Shown one piece after another: positions 1 through 6,300 of a DNA stretch of 9,280 bases. Numbering within the stretch: the stretch's first letter is position 1; each line of letters opens with the position of its first letter. This DNA is from JAHHLP01 sp041609895 (GTDB taxonomy: Bacteria; Bacteroidota; Rhodothermia; Rhodothermales; JABDKH01): assembly GCA_041609895.1 (NCBI GenBank), contig JBFIPX010000128.1:1-9280 (forward strand). Direction: 5' to 3'. The notes under the pieces were generated by a model that was not told the DNA's origin, ran no database searches, and saw nothing but the letters and a program-made list of their open reading frames with translations. Both the position numbers and the translations under genes were made by a program.

Positions 1-528
1 GTCTCGAAAGACAAGACCGCGGCGATGGACGACAACAATGGTCATCGCATCTTCGTCAAGCTGGAAGGCAATACCAAGATCCTGTTGTCTGAGGGTGACA
101 CGTTCGATGTACTGGACGCGAACGGCACCGACGGCAATGGCGCGAAGTTTCAACTGCCAAACCCGGATCCAGATAACGACGGCATAACCGTCTACTCGGT
201 GTACGCGCGGGCACTCGGCAAACCGGGCGGGAACGGAACCATCACCCCGTGCGCAACCTACGACCCGGACCCGACGATCGAGGGCGACGAGCAGGAGGTC
301 TGCAGCGTAACCGCGTTGTATGTCGAGCGGACTAAAGGCCGCCAAAAGTTCAGCAACGTATCCAAGTACCTTCTTTACGTGTACGCGGATCTCGACGGTG
401 ACGGGACGGTAGAGCGCTACAACCTGTTCAACGACGCTCTGCAGGACTACCTCTGGAGCTACGACAACAACGGGCTCAAGCTGGTACAGCTACGTTTCTA
501 CCCGGAGGAGACGAACACAAACCTGTAG
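1..528 (+). CDS. Secreted-looking acidic protein, 3' part of the gene
   Basis: The frame is open from base 1 to the TAG at 526-528, so the true start probably lies left of the window; the first in-window ATG is at 25. I do not recognise the family. The visible 175 or so residues are acidic and rich in Asp, Asn, Gly and Tyr. They carry two Asp-rich loops of calcium-binding type, DPDNDG at 166-183 and DLDGDGTVE at 388-414. The only two cysteines (codons 250-252 and 301-303) are 17 residues apart and could form a disulfide. Together these features suggest an exported or surface protein, but the signal peptide would be outside the window, so export is inferred. The C-terminal part is rich in aromatic residues and beta-prone. 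A hairpin terminator follows directly. The coding call is firm; the function is unknown. Confidence 0.75.
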   Translation, partial: VSKDKTAAMDDNNGHRIFVKLEGNTKILLSEGDTFDVLDANGTDGNGAKFQLPNPDPDNDGITVYSVYARALGKPGGNGTITPCATYDPDPTIEGDEQEVCSVTALYVERTKGRQKFSNVSKYLLYVYADLDGDGTVERYNLFNDALQDYLWSYDNNGLKLVQLRFYPEETNTNL

Positions 529-554
529 CCCTCACGAACCAAAGCACAGCGAGA

Positions 555-593
555 AGGGCGCCTCCGGACTCAGGGGGCGCCCTCTTCTTTTCC
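555..593 (+). terminator. Rho-independent terminator after the first gene
   Basis: An 11-bp stem (555-565 with 573-583, one G-T pair) encloses a 7-base loop and is followed by the pyrimidine run CTTCTTTTCC. It sits 27 bases after the stop at 528, as expected for the + strand gene. The 3' arm is also the end of the converging sensor kinase gene, whose last codons and TGA lie at 570-587. On the minus strand no T-run follows the stem, so it probably works mainly for the + strand. Confidence 0.7.
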
Positions 594-2045
594 GTTGGCG
601 TCCAGTCTGAATGAGAACGTGGTCCCCGATCCAACCACGCTCTCAACGCTCACATCCCTGCCGTGAAGTTGAACGATGCGACGGGTGATGGCTAAGCCCA
701 GACCGGCTCCACCAAGATCTCTGGACCGACTTTTGTCGACGCGGTAGAAGCGCTCAAAGATGTGATCCAGCTCATGTTCCGGAATACCCGGACCGGAATC
801 GCACACCGAGATGCCCACGTCCTCCCCCATCCGCTCGGTGCGAACAAGTACACTTCCCCCGACCGGCGTGAAGCGAATCGCGTTATCGATGAGATTACCA
901 ATAGCCCGCTCGATCAAAGCAATGTCGGCGTGCACGAGATGCAGGTCGTCCCCAAGTTCAGCGCGTAGATCCACTCCTTTCACGTCCGCCTCCGGTTTGA
1001 ACTTCAGCACCAGATCCTGCACCAACTCGGACGAGGAGAATGACTCCATGTTGAGTAACACCTGGTCGGCGTCCAGCTTCGAAAGCTCGAACAGTTCGGA
1101 CACGAGCGAACCCAGCGACTGCGCGTTACGCGAAACTATGTCGAGGTATTTCCGAATCTGCTCGCGAGTGAGCTCCGCCTCCTTCATGCTGATCGTCTCG
1201 AGATAACCTTGCATCGATGACAGTGGGCTGCGCAGGTCGTGGGATACGTTTGCGATCAGCTCGCGTCGTTGCCGGTCGACACGCTGCATTTCCTCGATGT
1301 GCGCCACGATCGTGTCTGCCATCTTGTTGAACGAAGATGCGAGCTGCCCGAGTTCATCGTCGGGCTGATCGTCAACGCGCTCTTCGTAGTCGCCCTCCGC
1401 GAACTTTGAAACGGCGGAGGTTACCGCCCTGAGCCGGCGCGTCAGTAAGCCAAAGAGAAGCAAGCCCACCAGACCGGTCACCAGCAGGCTCACGAGCAGC
1501 GCCCGTGCAGCTGCCTTGAGTATGTAGCTGCCCCGTACCATGCCGACGACACTCTCGAACTGGGCCCCGGACAAGATCACGTAGACATACCCGGGCTTGC
1601 CCATGATCTCGAGCGTCGAAGCGCTGAAGGGCTTGGGGCGATCCGGCGAGGCCGGGTCGTCACCCACGATCGGCGCCGGCTCACCCTCAAGGAATCGAAG
1701 AATCGGCTCGAGTGACACTCGTGCCGATCCCACACTCTCAGTTCCCTCCAACAGATACTGTGCGAGAACGAAGCCGCGATCGTCGAGCAGGTAAACCTCG
1801 ATGCGCGGGTTCACCTGCCGGATCCGCTCCAACTCGGCCTCCACCACCTCGTCGCGAATGTCATTCTCGAGCATCGGCTCAAGCCGGCTGGAGAGCGTCG
1901 ACGCCAGCGTCATGTTGAGCTTCTGCTCCGTCTCGTTCGCGAACCGGTCCAGCGATCGAACGCTGACAAGCGTAATCACGGCCCCAAGAACGAGCATGAG
2001 GAGCAGGAAGAGCAGCGAAAGCTTCGTGTAAAAGGTCTTGAACAT
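570..2045 (-). CDS. Membrane sensor histidine kinase of a two-component system
   Basis: This is an inner-membrane sensor that autophosphorylates on histidine and passes the phosphate to the response regulator encoded just upstream. Numbered from the GTG at 2057 (495 residues), it has a first membrane helix at about 12-34 and an extracytoplasmic sensor region at about 35-180. A second helix at about 183-205 is followed by a HAMP linker to about 258. HisKA contains SHDLRSPLS with His273. The ATPase domain has the N box (Asn388, Asn392), G1 (DSGPG, 420-424), F box (FERFYR) and G2 (GGAGLGLAI, 449-457). All catalytic motifs are intact and the length is normal. The upstream GTG overlaps the regulator stop by one base (TAGTG); the ATG at 2045, used here, is 11 bases past that stop. 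Neither has a Shine-Dalgarno sequence, so coupled translation is likely. The architecture resembles BaeS/PhoR-type kinases; the signal is unknown. Confidence 0.95.
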   Translation of the reverse strand: MFKTFYTKLSLLFLLLMLVLGAVITLVSVRSLDRFANETEQKLNMTLASTLSSRLEPMLENDIRDEVVEAELERIRQVNPRIEVYLLDDRGFVLAQYLLEGTESVGSARVSLEPILRFLEGEPAPIVGDDPASPDRPKPFSASTLEIMGKPGYVYVILSGAQFESVVGMVRGSYILKAAARALLVSLLVTGLVGLLLFGLLTRRLRAVTSAVSKFAEGDYEERVDDQPDDELGQLASSFNKMADTIVAHIEEMQRVDRQRRELIANVSHDLRSPLSSMQGYLETISMKEAELTREQIRKYLDIVSRNAQSLGSLVSELFELSKLDADQVLLNMESFSSSELVQDLVLKFKPEADVKGVDLRAELGDDLHLVHADIALIERAIGNLIDNAIRFTPVGGSVLVRTERMGEDVGISVCDSGPGIPEHELDHIFERFYRVDKSRSRDLGGAGLGLAITRRIVQLHGRDVSVESVVGSGTTFSFRLDANGKEEGAP

Positions 2046-2056
2046 GCACGCGAGCA

Positions 2057-2758
2057 CTAGGAATCAATGCCGAAACGATAGCCGACTCCCCAGACCGTTT
2101 GAATCAGCTTCGGCGACGCCGGCTCGACCTCGATCTTTCTCCTGAGCCGATTGATGTGAGAGTTCACCGTGTGACTGTACCCCTCATACTCATATCCCCA
2201 GACCAGTTCCAGCAATTCGCTGCGGCTAAATACTTTGCCAGGATGCTGCATGAATGTGATCAGCAGGTCGAATTCCTTTGCCGTCAGGTCAACGGCATCG
2301 CCATCCACGGCAACCTTCCGCTGAACCGCATCAGCCTCGATGCGACCATATTCGAAGCGCTGGGGCAATACAGTCGGATCTTCCCGATCGACCTCAATCC
2401 TGCGGAAGATCGACTTGATCCGAGCCACAAGCTCGCGCAAACTGAACGGCTTCGTCATATAGGCGTCGGCTCCGAGTTCGAGGCCCAGGACCTTGTCGAC
2501 TTCCTCCGTTCGCGCACTCAGGACGAGGATCGGTATCTTGCGATCCGTTTCTCGAATTCGCTTGCAGACCTCAAAGCCATCCATCTCTGGCAGCATGATG
2601 TCGAGCACGACGAGCTGATACGTGTCCTGCTCGAGCTGTGACAGCGCGGCCTTTCCCGTTACCGCCACATCCGTGTCGTATCCGATATCGCCGAGATGAA
2701 TGCTAATTAGCCCGGCAATATCCGGATCATCTTCAACGACGAGAATCTTCTTTGCCAT
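2057..2758 (-). CDS. OmpR/PhoB-family response regulator
   Basis: This is a cytoplasmic transcription factor, presumably phosphorylated by the kinase encoded immediately downstream. Residues 1-120 form a receiver domain with the acidic pocket E9, D10 and D11, the phospho-acceptor D53 (in VVLDIMLPEMDG), S81 and K103 (in TKPFS). Tyr100 is at the switch position. Residues from about 135 to the end form a winged-helix DNA-binding domain with the recognition-helix pattern HTVNSHINRLRRKI and the terminal WGVGYRF hairpin typical of the family. The length (233 residues) is standard. The ATG at 2758 gives the canonical MAKKILVVEDD start; only a weak purine stretch precedes it. Regulator-then-kinase order with a one-base overlap marks an operon. 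The family is certain; the regulon is unknown, and neither PhoB nor BaeR can be assigned from sequence alone. Confidence 0.96.
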   Translation of the reverse strand: MAKKILVVEDDPDIAGLISIHLGDIGYDTDVAVTGKAALSQLEQDTYQLVVLDIMLPEMDGFEVCKRIRETDRKIPILVLSARTEEVDKVLGLELGADAYMTKPFSLRELVARIKSIFRRIEVDREDPTVLPQRFEYGRIEADAVQRKVAVDGDAVDLTAKEFDLLITFMQHPGKVFSRSELLELVWGYEYEGYSHTVNSHINRLRRKIEVEPASPKLIQTVWGVGYRFGIDS

Positions 2759-2796
2759 CGGTCTTATTCGGTACCGCCATCGGCGGGTAACCTACG

Positions 2797-2837
2797 AACA
2801 GCGACCGCCGCGGTTCACTCACCGCGGCGGCACTGTT
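2797..2837 (-). terminator. Strong GC hairpin between lipoprotein and regulator genes
   Basis: A perfect 10-bp stem (CCGCCGCGGT at 2805-2814 with ACCGCGGCGG at 2821-2830) has a 6-base loop. It is extended by outer arms AACAG (2797-2801) and CTGTT (2833-2837) across a small internal loop. It lies 36 bases past the lipoprotein stop on the minus strand and 38 bases before the regulator ATG. There is only a broken T-tract afterwards (GCTGTTCG), so termination may be partial. It could instead act as an mRNA-stabilising hairpin or attenuate read-through into the two-component operon. A weaker hairpin (CCGCC/GGCGG, 2774-2786) follows. Confidence 0.5.
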
Positions 2838-2873
2838 CAACGTCGAATCCGACTCTACGAAAACCGGACGCTC

Positions 2874-3647
2874 CTATCCGATGCGCTTGACGGTCACTCG
2901 CGCAACCTTATTACGCCAGTTATGCAACCTGGCGTCGAGATCGCCATCACCGGATATACCCGGATGCGCCTCGATGTTGTCCTCAGTGGCAGTACGGTTG
3001 TTCATACCGTCGGCCGGTGCAGGTACAGGACCGATCGCGCCACAGGGATCCACTATGCTGGTGAACAACTCGTCGTTTGCCTCCGTTCCGGCGTCGTACG
3101 CTCCCGGAAAGTAGACCGCTGTTTCCGGTCCCTTCGGAAGCTTGACAGTGTCCAATCCGACAAAGCCGTCGTTGGTGCAGATCAGCATGACGGCCACGGA
3201 GAGATATTCGGCGCCGTCAGCCGCCGTGATGGTCGTAGTCAGTTTGTCGGATCCGGGACCGTTCTTGGTGAACACTGGAGCACTTGTGGCGACGACGTCC
3301 GATACACCTGGAGCACCATCCAGTGCGTCAAACGCCGGCCCCGGGTTACCATTTTCCGCGATCTCCCTGATGCCCTCGGAGGCTGCCGACCCAATCGAGA
3401 ACACGCTGGCCGTTGCATCGTGTGTCACAATCACGCCGGGCGAGAAGGGCTGCGAATGCGACATGTTGACTATCGTCACCTCGTACTCCGTCATGCCATC
3501 TTGATTATGCCTCAATTCACTGGCCGTAGCAGCAATCAGCGACTCGGAAGTGGCGGCCAAATCCGCGTCCACTCCCGCCAGTCCCTCATCCTGGGAGCAG
3601 CCGACAACGAAGACAGCGGCCAGAAATGCCGCAACAAATGATCTCAT
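2874..3647 (-). CDS. Spondin-domain lipoprotein
   Basis: This is a predicted exported lipoprotein of 257 residues. The N-terminus is a short lipoprotein signal (MRSF, then a hydrophobic run) ending in VVGC, with Cys17 as the lipidated residue. The mature end reads CSQDEG: acidic residues close to the cysteine. From about residue 53 the sequence matches the bacterial Spondin_N pattern. It has a YEVTIVN strand, the QPFSPGVIVTHD segment, the FSIGSAASEGIREIAENG helix region, MLICTNDGFVGLD at 154-166, and a closing HPGISGDGD plus basic strand. Two further cysteines (157, 202) may pair. Spondin domains are best known from extracellular matrix proteins; the role of bacterial versions is unsettled. 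The start ATG is preceded by AAGG at good spacing, one of few clear ribosome sites here. The gene lies upstream of the two-component genes on the same strand, separated by a hairpin. Confidence in the family is good; the function is open. Confidence 0.85.
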   Translation of the reverse strand: MRSFVAAFLAAVFVVGCSQDEGLAGVDADLAATSESLIAATASELRHNQDGMTEYEVTIVNMSHSQPFSPGVIVTHDATASVFSIGSAASEGIREIAENGNPGPAFDALDGAPGVSDVVATSAPVFTKNGPGSDKLTTTITAADGAEYLSVAVMLICTNDGFVGLDTVKLPKGPETAVYFPGAYDAGTEANDELFTSIVDPCGAIGPVPAPADGMNNRTATEDNIEAHPGISGDGDLDARLHNWRNKVARVTVKRIG

Positions 3648-3670
3648 GGGTTTACCTTGGTTTGAATGAC

Positions 3671-3698
3671 ATTGTAGATCGTGTTACACACACTCCAA
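3671..3698 (-). promoter_or_regulatory. Candidate promoter of the spondin lipoprotein gene
   Basis: On the minus strand TTGGAG (3693-3698) and TACAAT (3671-3676) are separated by 16 bases, about 24 bases before the ATG at 3647. The -10 box is 5/6 to the sigma-70 consensus and the -35 only 3/6. The spacer contains the near-symmetric GTGTTACAC (3681-3689), a motif that recurs at 7639-7647, so an operator here is possible. If the host uses the Bacteroidota sigma type, this call may be wrong. Confidence 0.35.
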
Positions 3699-3791
3699 GG
3701 GTATCCCGCGGCCGTATGACGATTCTAACGGAAGTGTAAATCAGCGGTCACAAATGAATAATACCCTCCTGGTCACCGGGACGGCAGCTCC

Positions 3792-4265
3792 ATGAATGCA
3801 CTCAATGAGATACTCGATGCCTGGCAAACGAATCACAGGATCAACCTGCTGCTGATCGACAACATCAGCGATGCAGGGATGAAGTGCACGCTTTCGACAC
3901 GAGGTGGACGAAGCGTAGCGCGGCAGTTTGCTCATCTACACACGAACCGAATCTGGCAACTCGAGCGCAGGGCCAAACGACTCGCAGTGGATCTCCACAA
4001 GTTCGCCACACAGGACGAGCCGGATCGACGAGAACTCGTCGAGCATCACGAGACCTCAACCGAAGCGATCGCGAATTTCTTTCAGCTCGTCTGGGCCGGC
4101 GCAGACGGGGTCCGGACTTTCAAGAAAGGACTGATCGTCCACCTGGCCTACTTCGTAGCACACGAAAGCCATCATCGTGGCAACATCCTTCTCACGCTGA
4201 AACAGTCTGGACACGCGGTCGACAAGCAGATTCGGGACGGCATCTGGGACTGGAATCGACGATGA
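3792..4265 (+). CDS. DinB-like metal-binding four-helix protein
   Basis: This 157-residue cytoplasmic protein belongs to the DinB/DUF664-type four-helix-bundle superfamily, whose members hold a divalent metal with three histidines. Some relatives are thiol transferases (bacillithiol or mycothiol dependent), others are uncharacterised damage-inducible proteins. The likely ligands are His48 (in RQFAHLH) and the pair His124 and His128 in AHESHHRGNI, the family signature near the C-terminus. It ends in the typical GIWDWN segment, so it looks complete. The ATG at 3792 places the first helix correctly; no clear ribosome binding site precedes it. It is divergent from the spondin lipoprotein gene. 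Its stop overlaps a possible small ORF as ATGA (4262-4265). A longer open frame across the same bases (3884-4360) lacks any family motif and is taken as a shadow. The substrate is unknown. Confidence 0.85.
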   Translation: MNALNEILDAWQTNHRINLLLIDNISDAGMKCTLSTRGGRSVARQFAHLHTNRIWQLERRAKRLAVDLHKFATQDEPDRRELVEHHETSTEAIANFFQLVWAGADGVRTFKKGLIVHLAYFVAHESHHRGNILLTLKQSGHAVDKQIRDGIWDWNRR

Positions 4266-4360
4266 CGACCGACCCAAGAGGCTATCTGCTCTACCATTTG
4301 CAATCTGCAGGAAAGCAAATCATCGCCTTTCGGGAATCACGACCAAACAAGCCCGACTGA
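4262..4360 (+). CDS. Possible 32-residue ORF overlapping the DinB stop
   Basis: An ATG at 4262 overlaps the preceding stop as ATGA, and the frame runs 32 codons to TGA at 4358-4360, one base before the ATG of the next gene at 4362. The product would begin MTTDPRGYLLYHLQ and end in a basic tail. It has no membrane segment or recognisable motif. The exact packing between two genes is what translational coupling looks like and is the main argument for it. Against it, this is only the tail of a longer incidental open frame through the DinB gene (3884-4360), and there is no ribosome binding site. It may simply be a spacer. Confidence 0.3.
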   Translation: MTTDPRGYLLYHLQSAGKQIIAFRESRPNKPD

Positions 4361-4361
4361 C

Positions 4362-4787
4362 ATGTCAGAAACCAAAACCGAAGTCAGCTTCCGTTCGCTG
4401 TCCGGCGAGCCTCCAGGGCCGAGCCGAGCGCGCGATCTGGCACATTCACTAGTAAAGGCGCTCAGCTCAGATGGCTTTGCGTGCAGCGTTCCGGAGGATG
4501 TCGATTACGCCTTTGCCTTCCGATGTCGGGTGTCGCGACGAGACTTCTACCTGCTCGTGGGCTACGTCGGTGACGGTATTCGCGAATGGCTGGTTTCCAT
4601 CACAAGTGATCTCGGTTGGTTACGACGCATCTTTGGTGATAGCGACGAGCACGAACTCCGACAGATCTCCGCAGTGTTACACAACATTTTATCATCTAGT
4701 GATGAGCTGGAGGACGTCCGGTGGTACACGCTAGAAGAGTGGAACGATGACCCGGACAGATCGTGGTCGCCTGCGCCGACCATGTGA
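4362..4787 (+). CDS. Unrecognised acidic cytoplasmic protein
   Basis: This 141-residue protein is not one I recognise. It has no signal peptide or membrane helix and no cysteine-rich or catalytic-looking motif. Composition is acidic with many Ser and Trp. The predicted pattern is a helix (RARDLAHSLVKALSSDGF), strands (YAFAFRCRVSRRDFYLLVGYV), a WLVSI strand, then GWLRRIFG and a helix (LRQISAVLHNILSS). It finishes with VRWYTLEEWNDDPD and a Pro-rich tail. Such compact alpha/beta acidic proteins include many immunity or accessory proteins, but that is only an analogy and no toxin gene lies beside it. It follows the DinB-like gene by 97 bases and may be cotranscribed with it; no hairpin separates them. 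No ribosome site precedes the ATG. The coding call is fair, resting on frame length and a natural amino-acid pattern. Confidence 0.65.
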   Translation: MSETKTEVSFRSLSGEPPGPSRARDLAHSLVKALSSDGFACSVPEDVDYAFAFRCRVSRRDFYLLVGYVGDGIREWLVSITSDLGWLRRIFGDSDEHELRQISAVLHNILSSSDELEDVRWYTLEEWNDDPDRSWSPAPTM

Positions 4788-4863
4788 CTGTCAATAGGCC
4801 GAGCTTTGATTCTGGGTTGCTGCTGTCGCTAACTTGACGTGGTCTTTACAATTCCAACGCGAC

Positions 4864-6153
4864 ATGTTCGAACATCCGACGACTTACGAAGTCTTCTACC
4901 GTTTCGGGGTGGCCCTCGCGATAGGCCTGCTCATCGGTCTCCAGCGCGAATTCGCGCATCGCGAGATCGTTGCAACGGGCGAAGACGGCCCCATCTTCGC
5001 CGGCGCGCGGACCTTTCCTCTCATGGCTGTTTTGGGCTGCGCAGCAGCCTTTCTGGCCCACAAGATTGCGTTTCCAGCGATCATTCTCGGAGTGATTGCC
5101 ATCGTGGGCATCATCATCGCAGTCGCCCACTATCACGAGGCCCGAGAAGGTGAAAGTGGCATTACGACCGAGGTGGCTGCGCTGATCACAATCGTTATCG
5201 GCGCCCTCTGCTTTTATGATCAAATCGAGGTCGCTGCAGCCGTTGGCGTGGCGGTTACCGTCTTGCTCGCCCTGAAGCTGCAGACCCGGCGCTTCGTCGC
5301 CAAGCTTGAGCCGGCCGACGTGTACGCTACACTGAAGTTTGCCGTCATATCGGTCATCATACTTCCGATGCTTCCGCGCACCGGATACGGACCAGAGCCT
5401 TTCGACGTACTGGTCCCATTCAAACTATGGTTGATGGTGATCTTCATTTCGGGGATCAGCTTCCTCGGGTATGTTCTTATCAAGGCAGTTGGCGCGCGAC
5501 GAGGGGTCGGTCTTACGGGGATCCTGGGTGGACTGGCGTCAAGCACGGCGGTGACGCTTACGTTTTCTCAGCGGAGCCGGACGACGAGCGGCCTGAATAA
5601 GTCGTTCGCGCTGGCCATTCTCCTTGCATGGGTCATCATGTTCGTTCGCGTACTGGTTGAGGTCGCGGCGCTTAACCGTGCGCTACTCGCCGTCGTCTGG
5701 ATTCCCATTACGGCCGCTATGGTCGTGTCGGCCAGCTACTGCGGATACCTGTACTGGCGCGAATCGGGATCCGGTCCGGAAGAAGAGGACCGCTTCAAGA
5801 ATCCATTCGAGCTTGGACCGGCACTCACATTTGGGCTCCTGTATGCAGTGATTCTCGTCGGCGCCAAAGCGGCATCTATGTACCTCGGGGATACCGGCAT
5901 CTACCTGTCGAGCATCGCAGGTGGACTCATGGACGTTGATGCTATCACGCTTTCGATGGCAGAGCTGAGCAGCGCCGGGGGAAGCCTCGACGTTCGAACG
6001 GCTGCTCGTGCGGTGGTGCTCGCTGCTGCATCCAACACCGTGGTCAAAGGAGGCCTCGTCGTTGCAACCGGTTCGACCGGGTTGCGAAAGGCCATCTTTC
6101 CGGGATTCGTGCTCACGCTCGTGACGGCGCTTGGAGTGATGCTGCTGATATGA
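4864..6153 (+). CDS. MgtC/SapB-DUF4010 family membrane protein
   Basis: This is an integral inner-membrane protein of about 429 residues. The N-terminal third resembles MgtC/SapB, with the motif IGLLIGLQRE at 20-29, GARTFPLMAVLG at 47-58 and several hydrophobic helices to about 140. The rest matches DUF4010, with GILGGLASSTAVTLTFSQRS at 219-238 and IAGGLMDVDAITLSMAELS at 351-369. I count roughly a dozen membrane segments, with a charged loop at about 300-312. MgtC relatives affect magnesium limitation and ATP synthase activity in pathogens, but the DUF4010-bearing type is not well characterised, so a transport or ion-homeostasis role is a guess. I prefer the ATG at 4864, which starts just before the MgtC helix. 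An in-frame TTG at 4834 would add ten residues. Neither has a Shine-Dalgarno sequence. The gene appears intact and probably has its own promoter, as 76 bases separate it from the previous stop. Confidence 0.88.
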   Translation: MFEHPTTYEVFYRFGVALAIGLLIGLQREFAHREIVATGEDGPIFAGARTFPLMAVLGCAAAFLAHKIAFPAIILGVIAIVGIIIAVAHYHEAREGESGITTEVAALITIVIGALCFYDQIEVAAAVGVAVTVLLALKLQTRRFVAKLEPADVYATLKFAVISVIILPMLPRTGYGPEPFDVLVPFKLWLMVIFISGISFLGYVLIKAVGARRGVGLTGILGGLASSTAVTLTFSQRSRTTSGLNKSFALAILLAWVIMFVRVLVEVAALNRALLAVVWIPITAAMVVSASYCGYLYWRESGSGPEEEDRFKNPFELGPALTFGLLYAVILVGAKAASMYLGDTGIYLSSIAGGLMDVDAITLSMAELSSAGGSLDVRTAARAVVLAAASNTVVKGGLVVATGSTGLRKAIFPGFVLTLVTALGVMLLI

Positions 6154-6241
6154 CGGACAAGCGGTCTTCTCAGTGGAAACCCGCCTGCGTCGAAAGACCT
6201 GAAACGCGCGTCATTCTTTTGTCCCGCGCACCGGCTACCTT

Positions 6242-6270
6242 TTGGCAGAAGACGTAGTCTCTGCGATAAC
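6242..6270 (+). promoter_or_regulatory. Candidate sigma-70-type promoter of the dioxygenase gene
   Basis: TTGGCA (6242-6247, 5/6 to consensus) and GATAAC (6265-6270, 4/6) are separated by exactly 17 bases. This would start RNA near 6277, leaving a leader of about 24 bases before the ATG at 6301. The rest of the 147-base gap (6154-6300) shows no clear terminator for the membrane protein gene before it. The call is tentative because the host sigma factor preference is unknown. Confidence 0.35.
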
Positions 6271-6300
6271 GGCGCTTCACAAACCACAACACAGACCAAC

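Noticed and set aside
2099..2641. A 180-codon + strand frame opposite the response regulator
   Set aside because: The minus strand frame encodes a complete OmpR-type regulator with all key residues; the antisense frame follows from codon bias.
2700..3641. A 313-codon + strand open frame opposite the spondin lipoprotein
   Set aside because: It is antisense to a gene with a clear lipobox, ribosome site and spondin motifs; its translation is Arg/Gly/Cys-rich without hydrophobic or helical pattern.
3884..4360. A 158-codon frame overlapping the DinB-like gene
   Set aside because: It is Arg/Ser/Thr-rich with no family motif, whereas the 3792 frame has the His ligands and typical ending. Only its tail (4262-4360) is kept, as a doubtful small ORF.
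4834..4852. TTGACG followed by TACAAT near the MgtC-like gene start
   Set aside because: The two boxes are far too close to form a promoter, and no acceptable -35 lies 16-18 bases before TACAAT.
6193..6205. GAAAGACCTGAAA resembling GAAAGGACCTGAAA at 7613-7626
   Set aside because: It lies in two intergenic regions about 100 bases before genes, but the match is short and has an indel; this is expected by chance.
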